Of a DNA stretch of 64,000 bases, positions 46,706-55,496 are shown in pieces. Both the position numbers and the translations under genes were made by a program. Positions within the stretch are counted from its first letter, which is position 1. Each line of letters begins with the position of its first letter. Source of the DNA: Actinomycetota bacterium (GTDB taxonomy: Bacteria; Actinomycetota; Actinomycetes; Streptosporangiales; Streptosporangiaceae); NCBI GenBank assembly GCA_027314515.1, contig DAHVAR010000091.1, positions 1-64,000 of the forward strand, written 5' to 3'. Below the pieces are notes generated by a model. That model saw only the letters and a program-made list of their open reading frames with translations, ran no database searches and was not told where the DNA came from.

Positions 46706-49438
46706 ACGTAGTGCCCGGGCTGGCAGGAGTGCGGCGGTGGCGGTGATCAGGACGCCGGCTGCCACGGCGGTGGCGGCGACCAGGTAGAGGGTGGCAGGTA
46801 GCTGGCCGGCGAAGATCGAGGCGGCGGCGAGGCCGAGGGCGGCTCCGGCTGCCGATCCGGTGAGGCCGATGATGGTGCCTTCGGTGACGACCAGCCGGCT
46901 GAGCGCGGACTCGGGCCAGCCGAATGCGCGGATGGCGGCGAGTTCGGCGGCGCGTTCCCGGATGTTGAGGAAGATGACGTCGGCGACGGCTAGTACGCCG
47001 AGCGCGACGGTGGCCACGACGGCGATGTAGTCGACGCCGCGGACCTGGACCGCGACGGCGTTGCCGAGCAGCGAGCCGACGACGACGCCGCGGAAGGCGA
47101 AGGTGAGGGCGGCGAGCACGGTCAGCGCGGTGATGCCGATGGCCAGGCTGATCGCGCCGACGAGCGCGCGGCCGGGGGTGCGCAGCACGTTGACGGCTGC
47201 CAGTGCGGTAATGCCGCCGGGCTGGCGGGCGCGGCGGACGGCCAGTACTGCCGGGCGGACTGAGGCGACGGGCTCGGCGGTGGCGGCGAGCCAGGCCGGC
47301 GCTACCCCGGCGGTGACGGCGACGGCGACGGCGATCGGCACGGCCAGCGCCGCCCGCCCCGGTGAGGCGTGCAGGCCGAGCGCGGAGGAGAGCGGCAGGG
47401 CCGCGGCGGCGCCGAGTATCCCTGCGGTCAGGCCGATGGCTGCCAGTTCGCCGAGTACCGCGGTGAACAGCCGGGGCCTGGTCCAGCCCAGGCAGGCCAG
47501 CACGCCGAGTTCCCGGCGGCGGGCGCGTACTGCCGCTGCGGCGGAGTTGGCCACGAACAGGACGCAGACGACCAGGATGAGCAGGAACAGCACCAGGCTG
47601 TTCTTGTCGATCGCGGTGAGGATCGCGACGGCAACGCCTTTTTTCACCCAGCCTTCGGACAGTGTCAGGGCCGGCTGGCCGAACTTCCCGGCGGGCAGGT
47701 CAATCGTGGTCGGCTGCGGGGAGGAGCCTGCCACGATGTCGACTGCCAGGTGCGTGCGCACCGCGACCTGCTGGGCTACCTCGCGGATCCGTTCCAGCGA
47801 CACCGCGTTCGGCCCGGTCACCCCCGCCACCCGCACCCGGATCACGCTGATCGGATCGGCAGCGCGGGCGGCGTCACCGTAGTAGGAAGACTCCAGCGCG
47901 GGCAGCGCGGACAGGGTGGTGACAAGGTCCACCGGCTGAGTGACGTACCCGCCGAGGTTCTGGTTGGGCAGCAGGTCCTGCCCGTGCAGCGCGTGCCGGC
48001 TGGCCGCGCTCGCCGGCGCCGCGGCCACCGGCTGGTACGGGCCAAGCGGCAGTTGCGACAGCGGATCGAACGACCGGATCCGGGCCGCGTCGAACGTGCC
48101 CACCACGCGGGCATAGGCCTCATGTTGCCCCGGAGTCGCCTGATGCGGCTGGCCGAGGTCGAGCGTGGTCGCGTGCACAGCCAGAGCGCGGTACTGGACG
48201 TCCTCGTTGTCCATCGGCGGCGCCTGGATGCCGCCCGTGTACCAGACCGACGCCGGGTTGCGCACCTGCTGCGGAACGAGCACACCGGGGGCAGCGCGGC
48301 GGTAGCTCACCGTTCCGGCGGTCCAGTATCCCCAGAGCGGGGAGACTCCGGCGACGTTCCCCTGAAGGGTGGTCTCGGTGAAATTATCGTAAACCTGCCG
48401 GTATGCCCGTGCTGCAGTGATCCGGGTGGTCGCGACCGTCGTGGCCGGCGCCGTTGCCTCCCGGGCCATCCAGGTCACGCTCATGTCCGGCGGCGCCGCG
48501 GGCGTGGCGAGCTGCTGCAGCTCGGTCACCGCGTACTCGTCCATGCCCGGCGACGAGGCGGCGAGGACCGGGAACTCGGTGAGCCCGGCCGAGTCTGTCC
48601 GGGCGCCCGACTTCTCGCCTAGGTACCGGCCGGAGACCAGCGCGTGGTTCAGCCCGTCCAGCTTCGCCTCGGCCACCGGGTCGATCGCGGCGATCAGCAG
48701 GGGAACCTCCCAGCGCACGTAGTAGTGCGCCGCACCGGGCCGGGCATTGCTCGCCCCGGCCAGGCCGGGCAGCCCGGCTCCGTAGCCATCGGCCTTGGAC
48801 CAGCAGTCCACGGCGGATTGCGCGGCGATGCCGAACGGGTTCGCGGTCGGGGGCGCCCCGAGCGAAGGGCAGACGCTTGCCACGCCGCCGCCCGGCAGAT
48901 CCTCCACCAGGGGGCTGTTGTTCCGCTGCAGGTCGAACCGAAGCCGGTTCGGGGTCACGTAGAGGTAGGACGGTGGCTGGGTGATCCGGGTGCGCCCAGC
49001 CTGGCTCACCCAGGTCGTGCTGATCCGGTAGAGCTGGTGGCCGGGCCGGTGATAGTCAGCGGCAGGAACCGTCACCGGGATGTCCGCGACGAACTCGGTG
49101 TAGCCGATCATGGCGATGGGGGCGGCCACGGACACGCCGGGCAGGCTGGCGATCTGGTGGTATTGGGCCATGGTGATGCCGCCGTAGATGCCGGACAGGA
49201 AGTTCGGCTGGACGGTGCCGGTCTGGGTTTCGAGCGTGGTCCTTGATCCCCTGGGCCGGACCAGGATGTCGTAGGCGGCGGCGAAGTGCGCCGACACGGT
49301 GCCGGTGGTGCGTAGTTGCGCGGTTCGTGATGCCGCGGTCAGCACGGTGAACGCGGTCGTTGCCAGCAGCAGCCCGATCAGCAGCGCGATCGCGCGGGTT
49401 GTCCGGAAGCGCAGTTGTGACCAGGCCAGCCGTGCCAT
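46670..49438 (-). CDS. FtsX-like ABC transporter permease, large
   Basis: 922 residues. One helix near the N-terminus (ALLIGLLLATTAFTVLTAA), a large external region (about 30-610) without known domains, then two FtsX-type four-helix blocks: FLLILVVCVLFVANSAAAAV with LGVLACLGWTRPRLFTAVLG, and LAAIRAFGWPESALSRLVV near the C-terminus. This is the MacB/LolCE-like mechanotransmission group, so it may act on a substrate at the outer face rather than transport through the membrane. It follows the ATPase by 12 bases. Ends within the 40-bp direct repeat. Confidence 0.88.
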   Translation of the reverse strand: MARLAWSQLRFRTTRAIALLIGLLLATTAFTVLTAASRTAQLRTTGTVSAHFAAAYDILVRPRGSRTTLETQTGTVQPNFLSGIYGGITMAQYHQIASLPGVSVAAPIAMIGYTEFVADIPVTVPAADYHRPGHQLYRISTTWVSQAGRTRITQPPSYLYVTPNRLRFDLQRNNSPLVEDLPGGGVASVCPSLGAPPTANPFGIAAQSAVDCWSKADGYGAGLPGLAGASNARPGAAHYYVRWEVPLLIAAIDPVAEAKLDGLNHALVSGRYLGEKSGARTDSAGLTEFPVLAASSPGMDEYAVTELQQLATPAAPPDMSVTWMAREATAPATTVATTRITAARAYRQVYDNFTETTLQGNVAGVSPLWGYWTAGTVSYRRAAPGVLVPQQVRNPASVWYTGGIQAPPMDNEDVQYRALAVHATTLDLGQPHQATPGQHEAYARVVGTFDAARIRSFDPLSQLPLGPYQPVAAAPASAASRHALHGQDLLPNQNLGGYVTQPVDLVTTLSALPALESSYYGDAARAADPISVIRVRVAGVTGPNAVSLERIREVAQQVAVRTHLAVDIVAGSSPQPTTIDLPAGKFGQPALTLSEGWVKKGVAVAILTAIDKNSLVLFLLILVVCVLFVANSAAAAVRARRRELGVLACLGWTRPRLFTAVLGELAAIGLTAGILGAAAALPLSSALGLHASPGRAALAVPIAVAVAVTAGVAPAWLAATAEPVASVRPAVLAVRRARQPGGITALAAVNVLRTPGRALVGAISLAIGITALTVLAALTFAFRGVVVGSLLGNAVAVQVRGVDYIAVVATVALGVLAVADVIFLNIRERAAELAAIRAFGWPESALSRLVVTEGTIIGLTGSAAGAALGLAAASIFAGQLPATLYLVAATAVAAGVLITATAALLPARALRRLPAAHLLAEE

Positions 49439-49450
49439 CGCCGCGCGCTC

Positions 49451-50203
49451 TCAGCCGAGTTGCCCGACGCGCCGGATGATGTCATCGGCCGGGTAGCCGC
49501 CGGTCAGCATGATGTCGTCGATGACGGCCCCGTCGCGGAGCCTGATCAGCCGTTCGGCGCGGGCGGCGATCTGGGGGTCGTGGGTGGCCAGGATGATCGT
49601 CATCGCCCGCTGCTGGCGCAGCGTGGCCAGCAGTTGCAGGATCTCGGCGGCGTTCGCCGAGTCCAGGTTGCCGGTCGGCTCGTCGGCCAGCAGCAGCGCG
49701 GGGGTGTTGATCAGCGCCCTGGCGATGGCGACCCGCTGCTGCTCGCCACCGGACATCCTGGCCGGCAGCGACTGCTCGCGGCCGGCCAGGCCGACAGCGG
49801 ACAGCAGTTCCCTGCCGCGTTCGCGTTTGCTGAAGGCTGTCCGGTAGGGCAGCAGCGGCGCGATGACGTTGTCCAGCGCGGTGAGCGCGGGGAGCAGGTT
49901 GTAACGCTGGAAGACAAAGCCCGCCGTGCGCCGGTAGGCCGCCAGCGCGGCGCCGCGCAGCGCGGTGACATCCGTGCCGGCCGCGATGACCCTGCCGGAG
50001 TCCGGGCGCTCGATCGCGCCGATCAGGTGCAGCAGGGTGGACTTGCCGGAACCGGACGCGCCGGTCAGCGCGACGAACCCGCCCGCGCCGATGCTCAGGC
50101 TGACGTCGTGGGCAGCGCGGACCTGCCGGTCGTTGCCGATCCCGTAACTCTTGCAGATGCCGCGCAACTCGATCGCAGCATGGCCGCCAGCCGGATCAGT
50201 CAT
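49451..50203 (-). CDS. MacB/LolD-type ABC transporter ATPase
   Basis: 250 residues. Walker A GASGSGKSTLLH, Q-loop FVFQRYNLLPALTALDNV, signature MSGGEQQRVAIARAL, Walker B LLLADEPTGNLDS, H-loop ATHD. Partner of the large permease. Its Shine-Dalgarno GAGGAG, seven bases before the ATG, is part of the upstream 40-bp direct repeat, that is, it is derived from the tail of a permease gene. Promoter region 50244-50373 is shared with the divergent PadR gene. Confidence 0.93.
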   Translation of the reverse strand: MTDPAGGHAAIELRGICKSYGIGNDRQVRAAHDVSLSIGAGGFVALTGASGSGKSTLLHLIGAIERPDSGRVIAAGTDVTALRGAALAAYRRTAGFVFQRYNLLPALTALDNVIAPLLPYRTAFSKRERGRELLSAVGLAGREQSLPARMSGGEQQRVAIARALINTPALLLADEPTGNLDSANAAEILQLLATLRQQRAMTIILATHDPQIAARAERLIRLRDGAVIDDIMLTGGYPADDIIRRVGQLG

Positions 50204-50243
50204 CTGGTTACTCCTCGGCGAGCAGGTGGGCGGCGGGCAGGCG
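50204..50243. repeat. 40-bp direct repeat, copy 2
   Basis: Perfect copy of 46666-46705, ending right at the ATPase start codon. In this position it would encode RLPAAHLLAEE and a stop on the minus strand, with no permease body upstream. It also provides the ATPase ribosome-binding site. Confidence 0.95.
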
Positions 50244-50274
50244 GCACAGCAGATGAGTTAATGTGACCCTATAC

Positions 50275-50327
50275 CTAGTGACAATGCAAGACCATGCGGC
50301 GTCTGGTTAGCTAGCGACAATGCAAGA
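50275..50327. promoter_or_regulatory. 17-bp direct repeats, candidate PadR operator
   Basis: CTAGTGACAATGCAAGA (50275-50291) and CTAGCGACAATGCAAGA (50311-50327) differ at one base and are 36 bp apart, in the divergent gap between the ABC transporter and the PadR gene. PadR regulators commonly repress their own gene and a neighbouring exporter from such sites; binding is inferred. Confidence 0.55.
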
Positions 50328-50373
50328 TGAAATCGTTTCGTTACGAGACTCCTCGACCGGGGACTGACGACAC

Positions 50374-50967
50374 ATGCCCCTGCATCACGCGGTACTCGCC
50401 TTGCTGGCAGACAAGCCGGCTCACGGCTACGAGCTGAAGAGCAGCTTCGAGCAGGCCGTCGGCGACCAGTGGGGCGGCCTGAACATCGGGCATCTGTATC
50501 AGATACTCGACCGGCTCAGCCGGGACGGGCTGATCGAGTCGGAGCGGCAGCCGCAGCAGGTCAAGCCCGACCGTGTCGTTCACCACCTGACCCCGGCCGG
50601 GCGCGAAGAGCTGGACCGGTGGCTGGCCGAGCCGAGCGCCCGCCAGCGCGGTTACCGGGATGACTTCTTCCTCAAGCTGATGGCTGCCGCGCAGGCCGGG
50701 GACCAGCAGACCCTCGATGGCGTACTGCGTCGCCAGCGGGCGCACCTGCTGCGGGAGCTGCGCGGCCTTGCCGAAGCCAGGACTCAGTCGCCGTCGGACG
50801 TCGTGGCCCTGCTGATCACCGCGGCTGAGCTCCATGTCCGGGCTGATCTCGGCGTCGTTGACGCAGCCGAGCAGGCGCTCACGACGAGCGTCGCGCATCC
50901 GGAAGCCAGCCGGGCGCGCCCGGAGCCGGCGACGAGGGCCGGAACCAGCGAGGCCGCCGCAGGCTGA
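50374..50967 (+). CDS. PadR-family transcriptional regulator
   Basis: 197 residues. PadR winged helix: HHAVLALLADKPAHGYELKS, then GHLYQILDRLSRDGLIESE and HHLTPAGREELDRWL. The C-terminal helical dimerisation domain (Vir_act_alpha_C-like) follows to about residue 170, then a Pro/Ala-rich tail. Divergent from the ABC transporter genes, which it probably represses. Confidence 0.9.
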   Translation: MPLHHAVLALLADKPAHGYELKSSFEQAVGDQWGGLNIGHLYQILDRLSRDGLIESERQPQQVKPDRVVHHLTPAGREELDRWLAEPSARQRGYRDDFFLKLMAAAQAGDQQTLDGVLRRQRAHLLRELRGLAEARTQSPSDVVALLITAAELHVRADLGVVDAAEQALTTSVAHPEASRARPEPATRAGTSEAAAG

Positions 50968-51143
50968 CTCCGGGCTGGCCCGCATCCGGCCCGTTTCCCG
51001 TCGCAGGCTTCGGTTCGGCCCGGTTTGCGGGCGCACTAGCGCAGTGGCCGGCAGCCGATCACCCGGCGCGGATGAGGCTCGGCCCCTGCCGTGCTGTGCA
51101 GAATCGACAGTGTGCCGACACTGCTGCAATCCCCGGGCACGGA

Positions 51144-52496
51144 GTGAGAAGCGGGTACGTCGTGGGCGCGTACGGACAGGCCGGATCCGCTGAGCAGGAG
51201 ACGGTTGCCGGGGCTGACGCCGCGCAGCGCTGGCTCGCCCGGCTGAGCTTGGTGCTCGTTGCGGTTGCTGTCGCGATACCAGCGGTCTTTGCCGGGCTGA
51301 AGAGCATCGCGATGCTGGGCGTCGGCGTGGCGGCGGCTGCCGTGAGCCTCGCCGCGGCGTATGCGTTCCTGTCGCGGCGAGGCTCACTGCGCTGGCTGGC
51401 ACTGGCCGCCTTCGTCGCCGCGCCGGTTGCCGTCATCGCTCTCTATGCGTTCGCCGGGCTGCTCTGGGTGGCGCTCGCGGCGGCTGCCAGCTGGCTGCTC
51501 GCGGGGGTTACGGCACGGTCCGCGCTGGCCCGCGGCCGGACCGGCGACCGGATGCCCGAATGTCCTGCCCGCCCGGTCCGGCATCCGTTCCTGATCATGA
51601 ACCCGAAGTCCGGTGGCGGGAAGGTGGACAGGTTCGACCTCAAGCGCAAAGCCGAGGATCTTGGCGCCGAGGTCTTTCTCATGGCTGGGCCCGAGCCAGT
51701 CGACGTCACCGCGGTGGCTGAGAAGGCGGCCGCGGACGGCGCCGATCTGCTCGGCGTTGCCGGCGGTGACGGCACGCAAGCGCTGGTAGCCGGCGTGGCG
51801 GCCGAGCACGGTATCCCGTTCATGGTGATCACGGCTGGTACTCGTAATCACTTCGCGCTGGATCTCGGGCTGGACCGTGACGATCCTTCGGCGTGCCTTG
51901 AAGCGTTGCGGGACGCCGTCGAACTGCGCGTAGATCTGGGCACGATCGGCTCCCGGACGTTCGTGAATAACGCATCGTTCGGTGCCTATGCCGACGTGGT
52001 CCAGACTCCCGAATACCGCGACGACAAGCTGGGCACGACGCTTGACGTGCTGCCGGGCTTGCTCGAGGAGCACCGCGGGCCACGGCTCAGGGCGCGAGCG
52101 GATGGCGTCGAGCTCGGTGCGCCGCAAGCGCTGCTGGTGGCCAACAACCCGTACGGAAGCGGGGACATCGCGGGGCTCAGCCGCCGGCCGCGGCTTGATC
52201 GCGGCATCCTCGGCGTGGTCGGCGTCTATGTGAGTAGCGCGCGGCAGGCAGCCAGCCTGCTGGGCGGCAGGCGGGCGGGCGGCCTGAACCTGCTGACCGC
52301 GACTAAGGTCGAGATCACTGCTGTCCGTCCCGAAGTCTCGGTCGGGGTAGACGGCGAGGCGCTGTCGATGCCCACGCCGGTGCTGTGCGCAGTCCGTCCC
52401 GGCGCGCTCCGCGTGCGGGTGCCACGGCACCGGCCAGGTGCCAGCCTGGCGAAGCCGCCGATGGACTGGGCGCGGCTGAGACAACTCGCCCGGTAG
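51144..52496 (+). CDS. Membrane-bound diacylglycerol kinase-like lipid kinase
   Basis: About 450 residues from GTG 51144; GTG 51159 is equally possible and the track's ATG 51072 less so. Three or four membrane helices (LSLVLVAVAVAIPAVFAGL, LALAAFVAAPVAVIALYAF) precede a cytoplasmic DAGK catalytic domain: FLIMNPKSGGGKVDRF, GVAGGDGTQALVAGVA (the GGDGT nucleotide loop), GTRNHFALDLGL and a C-terminal VGVDGEAL. Would phosphorylate diacylglycerol or a related lipid. The membrane-fused arrangement differs from soluble DgkB. HAD gene follows six bases later. Confidence 0.85.
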   Translation: MRSGYVVGAYGQAGSAEQETVAGADAAQRWLARLSLVLVAVAVAIPAVFAGLKSIAMLGVGVAAAAVSLAAAYAFLSRRGSLRWLALAAFVAAPVAVIALYAFAGLLWVALAAAASWLLAGVTARSALARGRTGDRMPECPARPVRHPFLIMNPKSGGGKVDRFDLKRKAEDLGAEVFLMAGPEPVDVTAVAEKAAADGADLLGVAGGDGTQALVAGVAAEHGIPFMVITAGTRNHFALDLGLDRDDPSACLEALRDAVELRVDLGTIGSRTFVNNASFGAYADVVQTPEYRDDKLGTTLDVLPGLLEEHRGPRLRARADGVELGAPQALLVANNPYGSGDIAGLSRRPRLDRGILGVVGVYVSSARQAASLLGGRRAGGLNLLTATKVEITAVRPEVSVGVDGEALSMPTPVLCAVRPGALRVRVPRHRPGASLAKPPMDWARLRQLAR

Positions 52497-52501
52497 CCGT
52501 A

Positions 52502-52993
52502 GTGCGGGTCGGCTACGCGCGCGTGTCGGACTGGCGGGACCTGCTGCGCTGGGCCGCAGATCTGTCGGCGAGAACCGTCGTCATCGACGTGGAACCGCTA
52601 GTCGCATTCTGGGACACCAGCCAGGAACATCTCGACCAGGGAGTCGCGGCCGTGCTCGCCCAGGTTGCCGCGATTCCGCCGGTAGAGGTGGTGTGCTTCG
52701 CCACCAATTCGGCCCGGCGGTTGTCCGGCACTCCGTCCGGCGCTGGCGTCCGCGTGATCTACCTGCCGTCTGCCCGCAAGCCGCTTAACACAGCGCCGTA
52801 CCGCAACCTGCCCCGGCCCGGGATTGTCATCGGTGACCAGCCTGCGACCGACGGCGTCCTTGCCCGTCGGCTCGGATACACGTTCCTGCACTACTCGCCG
52901 CTGCTGGCCAGCGTGCCGGCCGGGCCGCGCCTCCTGCAGCGATGCGGACAGTGGCTGCTGCCGTTGCTGTTCGGGAATCAGCGACGGCAGTGA
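52502..52993 (+). CDS. YqeG-like HAD-superfamily protein
   Basis: 163 residues from GTG 52502, six bases after the lipid-kinase stop (the track start lies inside that gene). HAD motifs: VVIDVEPLVAFWD (motif I, with Glu in place of the usual second Asp), VVCFATNSARR (motif II), SARKPLN (motif III Lys) and GIVIGDQPATDGVLARRLG (motif IV). Similar layout to YqeG-type phosphatases. The Asp-to-Glu change in motif I may alter catalysis. Coupling to the lipid kinase suggests a phospholipid-phosphate substrate, but that is inference. Confidence 0.68.
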   Translation: MRVGYARVSDWRDLLRWAADLSARTVVIDVEPLVAFWDTSQEHLDQGVAAVLAQVAAIPPVEVVCFATNSARRLSGTPSGAGVRVIYLPSARKPLNTAPYRNLPRPGIVIGDQPATDGVLARRLGYTFLHYSPLLASVPAGPRLLQRCGQWLLPLLFGNQRRQ

Positions 52994-52998
52994 GACCG

Positions 52999-53019
52999 GG
53001 GCGCTAGGCACCCGCGCCC
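52999..53019. terminator. Hairpin between convergent HAD and MaoC genes
   Basis: GGGCGC / GCGCCC stem with a 9-base loop in the 58-bp convergent gap. Likely bidirectional terminator; no T tract. Confidence 0.4.
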
Positions 53020-53051
53020 TAGGCGATGCACAAGGACGTCGCCGAGCGGCG

Positions 53052-53504
53052 TCAGGCCACGAACAGCGACAGCGTGTCAGCTACGCAGGCCGCCTTCTCC
53101 TGGCCCTCGACCTCAACCCGCATCCGCACGTGCGCGAGTGAGCCGAGATGGGTCTCCTTGACGTCGGTCAGCGTCGCCTCGGCCCGGATGGACGAGCCGG
53201 TCAGCACCGGCGATGGGAAGCGGACCCGGTCCAGGCCGTAGTTGATGCCCATGGTCAGGTTCTCGATCCGGAAGATCTCCATCGACAGGATCGGCAGCAG
53301 CGACACGGTCAGATAGCCGTGGGCGATCGTTCCGCCGAAGGGGCCGCGCGCCGCGCGCTCGAGGTCAACGTGAATCCACTGGTGATCTCCAGTGGCGTCG
53401 GCGAAGGCATTCACCTGCTCCTGGGTGATCTTGTGCCACTCGCTGAAACCGAGGCTCTCGCCCTTGACCGCGACGAACTCGTCCAGGTTGGCAAAGGTGC
53501 GCAC
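53052..53504 (-). CDS. MaoC-like (R)-enoyl-CoA hydratase
   Basis: 150 residues, single hot-dog domain. The hydratase-2 motif is present: FADATGDHQWIHVDLERAARGPFGGTIAHGYLTVSL, shown in part as DATGDHQWIH with catalytic Asp and His. Start GTG 53504 with GGAGG nine bases upstream. Resembles the mycobacterial Rv0130-type hydratases. Confidence 0.9.
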   Translation of the reverse strand: MRTFANLDEFVAVKGESLGFSEWHKITQEQVNAFADATGDHQWIHVDLERAARGPFGGTIAHGYLTVSLLPILSMEIFRIENLTMGINYGLDRVRFPSPVLTGSSIRAEATLTDVKETHLGSLAHVRMRVEVEGQEKAACVADTLSLFVA

Positions 53505-53645
53505 GCCAGTAACCTCCGGGTGAGTCAGGCAGATCCGCCCTCCGGCTAGCCGCGGGCGGGACTAACAGGACAATAGCGCCAGTCGCCCGCTGCCGACAGC
53601 CTGCGGCCGATGACTGCCTGCGGCTCGCTGGCCGGCCGCGCACGC

Positions 53646-54284
53646 CTAGATGCTGCCGAATAGCCGGTCGCCGGCATCGCCCAGGCCGGGCACGATGTAG
53701 CCCTTGTCGTTGAGCCCGGCGTCGACGGCGCCGGTCACCACCTGAACCGGGACGCTGCCATCCTGGAAGCCGGCGGCCAGCCTGGCCAGCCCTTCCGGCG
53801 CTGCTACCAGGCAGATCGCCGTGACTGTCGCGGCGTTGCGATCGAGCATCATCGTGATGACCGTCTCCATCGACCCGCCGGTGGCCAGCATCGGATCCAG
53901 GATGAACGTGTCCCGTCCGGTCAGGTCGGCCGGCAGCCGTGTCGCGTAGGTCGAGGCAATCAGCGTTTCCTCGTTCCTGACGAGCCCGGCGAAGCCGATG
54001 TCCGCGCGCGGCAGCAGGCTGGCGAGACCATCAAGCATCCCGATTCCGGCCCGGAGGATCGGTACCAGCAACGGGACCGGCCTGGCCAGCCGCACGCCGT
54101 CGGCTGGCGCCACAGGCGTGACCATCTGGACGGGCTCGACCCGCACGTTCCTCGTTGCCTCGTATCCGAGCAACGTGGTCAGCTCGTACGCAAGTCGCCT
54201 GAAGGTCGGGGTGTCGGTGCCGCGGTCACGCAGCGCGGTGAGCTTGTGCGCGACGAGCGGATGATCGGCAACGGTCGTTTGCAT
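53646..54284 (-). CDS. upp: Uracil phosphoribosyltransferase
   Basis: 212 residues. PRPP loop [20 protein letters not shown]-terminal [22 protein letters not shown] and C-terminal [15 protein letters not shown] are diagnostic. Converts uracil and PRPP to UMP in pyrimidine salvage. Monocistronic by spacing. Confidence 0.96.
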   Translation of the reverse strand: MQTTVADHPLVAHKLTALRDRGTDTPTFRRLAYELTTLLGYEATRNVRVEPVQMVTPVAPADGVRLARPVPLLVPILRAGIGMLDGLASLLPRADIGFAGLVRNEETLIASTYATRLPADLTGRDTFILDPMLATGGSMETVITMMLDRNAATVTAICLVAAPEGLARLAAGFQDGSVPVQVVTGAVDAGLNDKGYIVPGLGDAGDRLFGSI

Positions 54285-54347
54285 GCTCGGTAGTGTGCCA
54301 GCCGCCCCGCGCCCGCCGCCGCTAGCGCTCGGCTGTCAGGCGCGGTG

Positions 54348-54869
54348 CTAACCGCGCCGCTCGGCTGCCGCTTCAGCGAGCAGTTGCCCGGCGGCTTCCA
54401 GGCAGCCGGGGCCGAAAGCATCCTCGACAGCAGCCAGCAGTGCCTGCTGCGCGCTGGAGATCGCTTCCGCCGCGGCCCGGATCTGCGGCACCGTCCACTT
54501 CCGGCCGGCGACCTGGTAACTGCGCCGCAGGCTCTGCAGCGCGGCGGGCGCGCCGTGAGCTTCGTTGCCCCAGGCTTCGTGCACCAGCATGTTCCGGTCG
54601 CGGTTGGCTTCGCGGCAGGCATGCAGCGCAGTCCGGATCGCATCTCGCTGGGCGACGGGCAGCTCCGCATGGTGGCGCGCTACCGCGTCACAGTTCTCGA
54701 TGAGCCAGTGCGTCTCCTGACTGCTTGCGACCACCGCGGCGTAGGCGCCGCCGACGAGCGTGCAGAAGCTCATCCGCAAGGCGATCTCCAGCACCGCGGC
54801 CCGCTCGACAACCTGCCCGAGTATCTCGAAGCGCTCGTCCGGGGGATCGGTTCTCGGCGGCTCCGTCAT
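54348..54869 (-). CDS. Helical protein with a HEPN-like R-x4-H motif
   Basis: 173 residues from ATG 54869 (MTEPPRTDPPDERFEILG); the track ORF extends upstream through non-coding sequence. Almost entirely alpha-helical by composition. The segment REANRDRNMLVHEAWG contains R-N-x3-H, the catalytic signature of HEPN ribonuclease domains, and the preceding helices (LEIALRMSFCTLVGGAYA) fit the fold. HEPN domains occur in toxins and phage defence; no antitoxin-like (MNT) gene is adjacent, so the assignment is tentative. Divergent from the Cys-rich protein at 54969. Confidence 0.55.
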   Translation of the reverse strand: MTEPPRTDPPDERFEILGQVVERAAVLEIALRMSFCTLVGGAYAAVVASSQETHWLIENCDAVARHHAELPVAQRDAIRTALHACREANRDRNMLVHEAWGNEAHGAPAALQSLRRSYQVAGRKWTVPQIRAAAEAISSAQQALLAAVEDAFGPGCLEAAGQLLAEAAAERRG

Positions 54870-54968
54870 AGCCGGCAGCCTAGAACCTGCCGCCTCCGGC
54901 GGGCCGCGCGCCCGCCTTGTTGACGGTCGCGTCGTGCACGCGAATCGAAACTGTGTTCTACTAATGGG

Positions 54969-55496
54969 ATGAGCACGGTCGTCCGTCCGGAGTGGTGGTG
55001 CTATCCGTTGCAGTGCCCGGCAGGTCATCCGTGGGCACCGGGGCGCGTCACGGTGGGCTGGATGCCATGTGACTGCCCGAGCACCCGGACCCACGGTGTG
55101 CTTGGTCACCTGTGGGTCCGGTGCCGAGAAGACAGCTGCCCGTCGATCTGGTACCGGCCGCGTCACGAGCGCGCCGTGTTAGGCCCTGCCCGCAGCCGGC
55201 TGCCGCGGTTCTGGCCTCCGTTAGCCTGGCCCATGCTCCGGCATGAGCACGGTGTGCTCCTCCGGCATGAGCACGGTGTGCTCATCCAGCAGGTAGTCGA
55301 AGGCAAGCGGGGTGCAGTCGTGCTGCGCGAGCCAGTCCATGAACGTCACGTGCACCGGATGTGCCCGGTAGGCGTTCATGGTCGCCACGTCCGCGAACTC
55401 GGTGTACAGCAGGTAGGCGTAGCCGCGGTTGCGGGCACCGGTCAGGTCGGTGCCCAGGCGGCATTTTGTCATCAGGCCGATCTCGCCCGGCCATGA
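54969..55496 (+). CDS. Cys-rich small protein, C-terminus extended over an antisense gene
   Basis: The first 68 codons look genuine: RPEWWCYPLQCPAGHPW, then GWMPCDCPSTRTHG and CREDSCPSIWYRPRHE, with Cys pairs that could bind zinc; I recall similar short actinobacterial proteins ending just after WYRPRHE. Here the frame stays open for another 107 codons, all antisense to the Dabb gene. A one-base shift right after RPRHE meets a TAG, so a frameshift may have fused the extension. The true product may therefore be about 70-75 residues. Confidence 0.5.
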   Translation: MSTVVRPEWWCYPLQCPAGHPWAPGRVTVGWMPCDCPSTRTHGVLGHLWVRCREDSCPSIWYRPRHERAVLGPARSRLPRFWPPLAWPMLRHEHGVLLRHEHGVLIQQVVEGKRGAVVLREPVHERHVHRMCPVGVHGRHVRELGVQQVGVAAVAGTGQVGAQAAFCHQADLARP

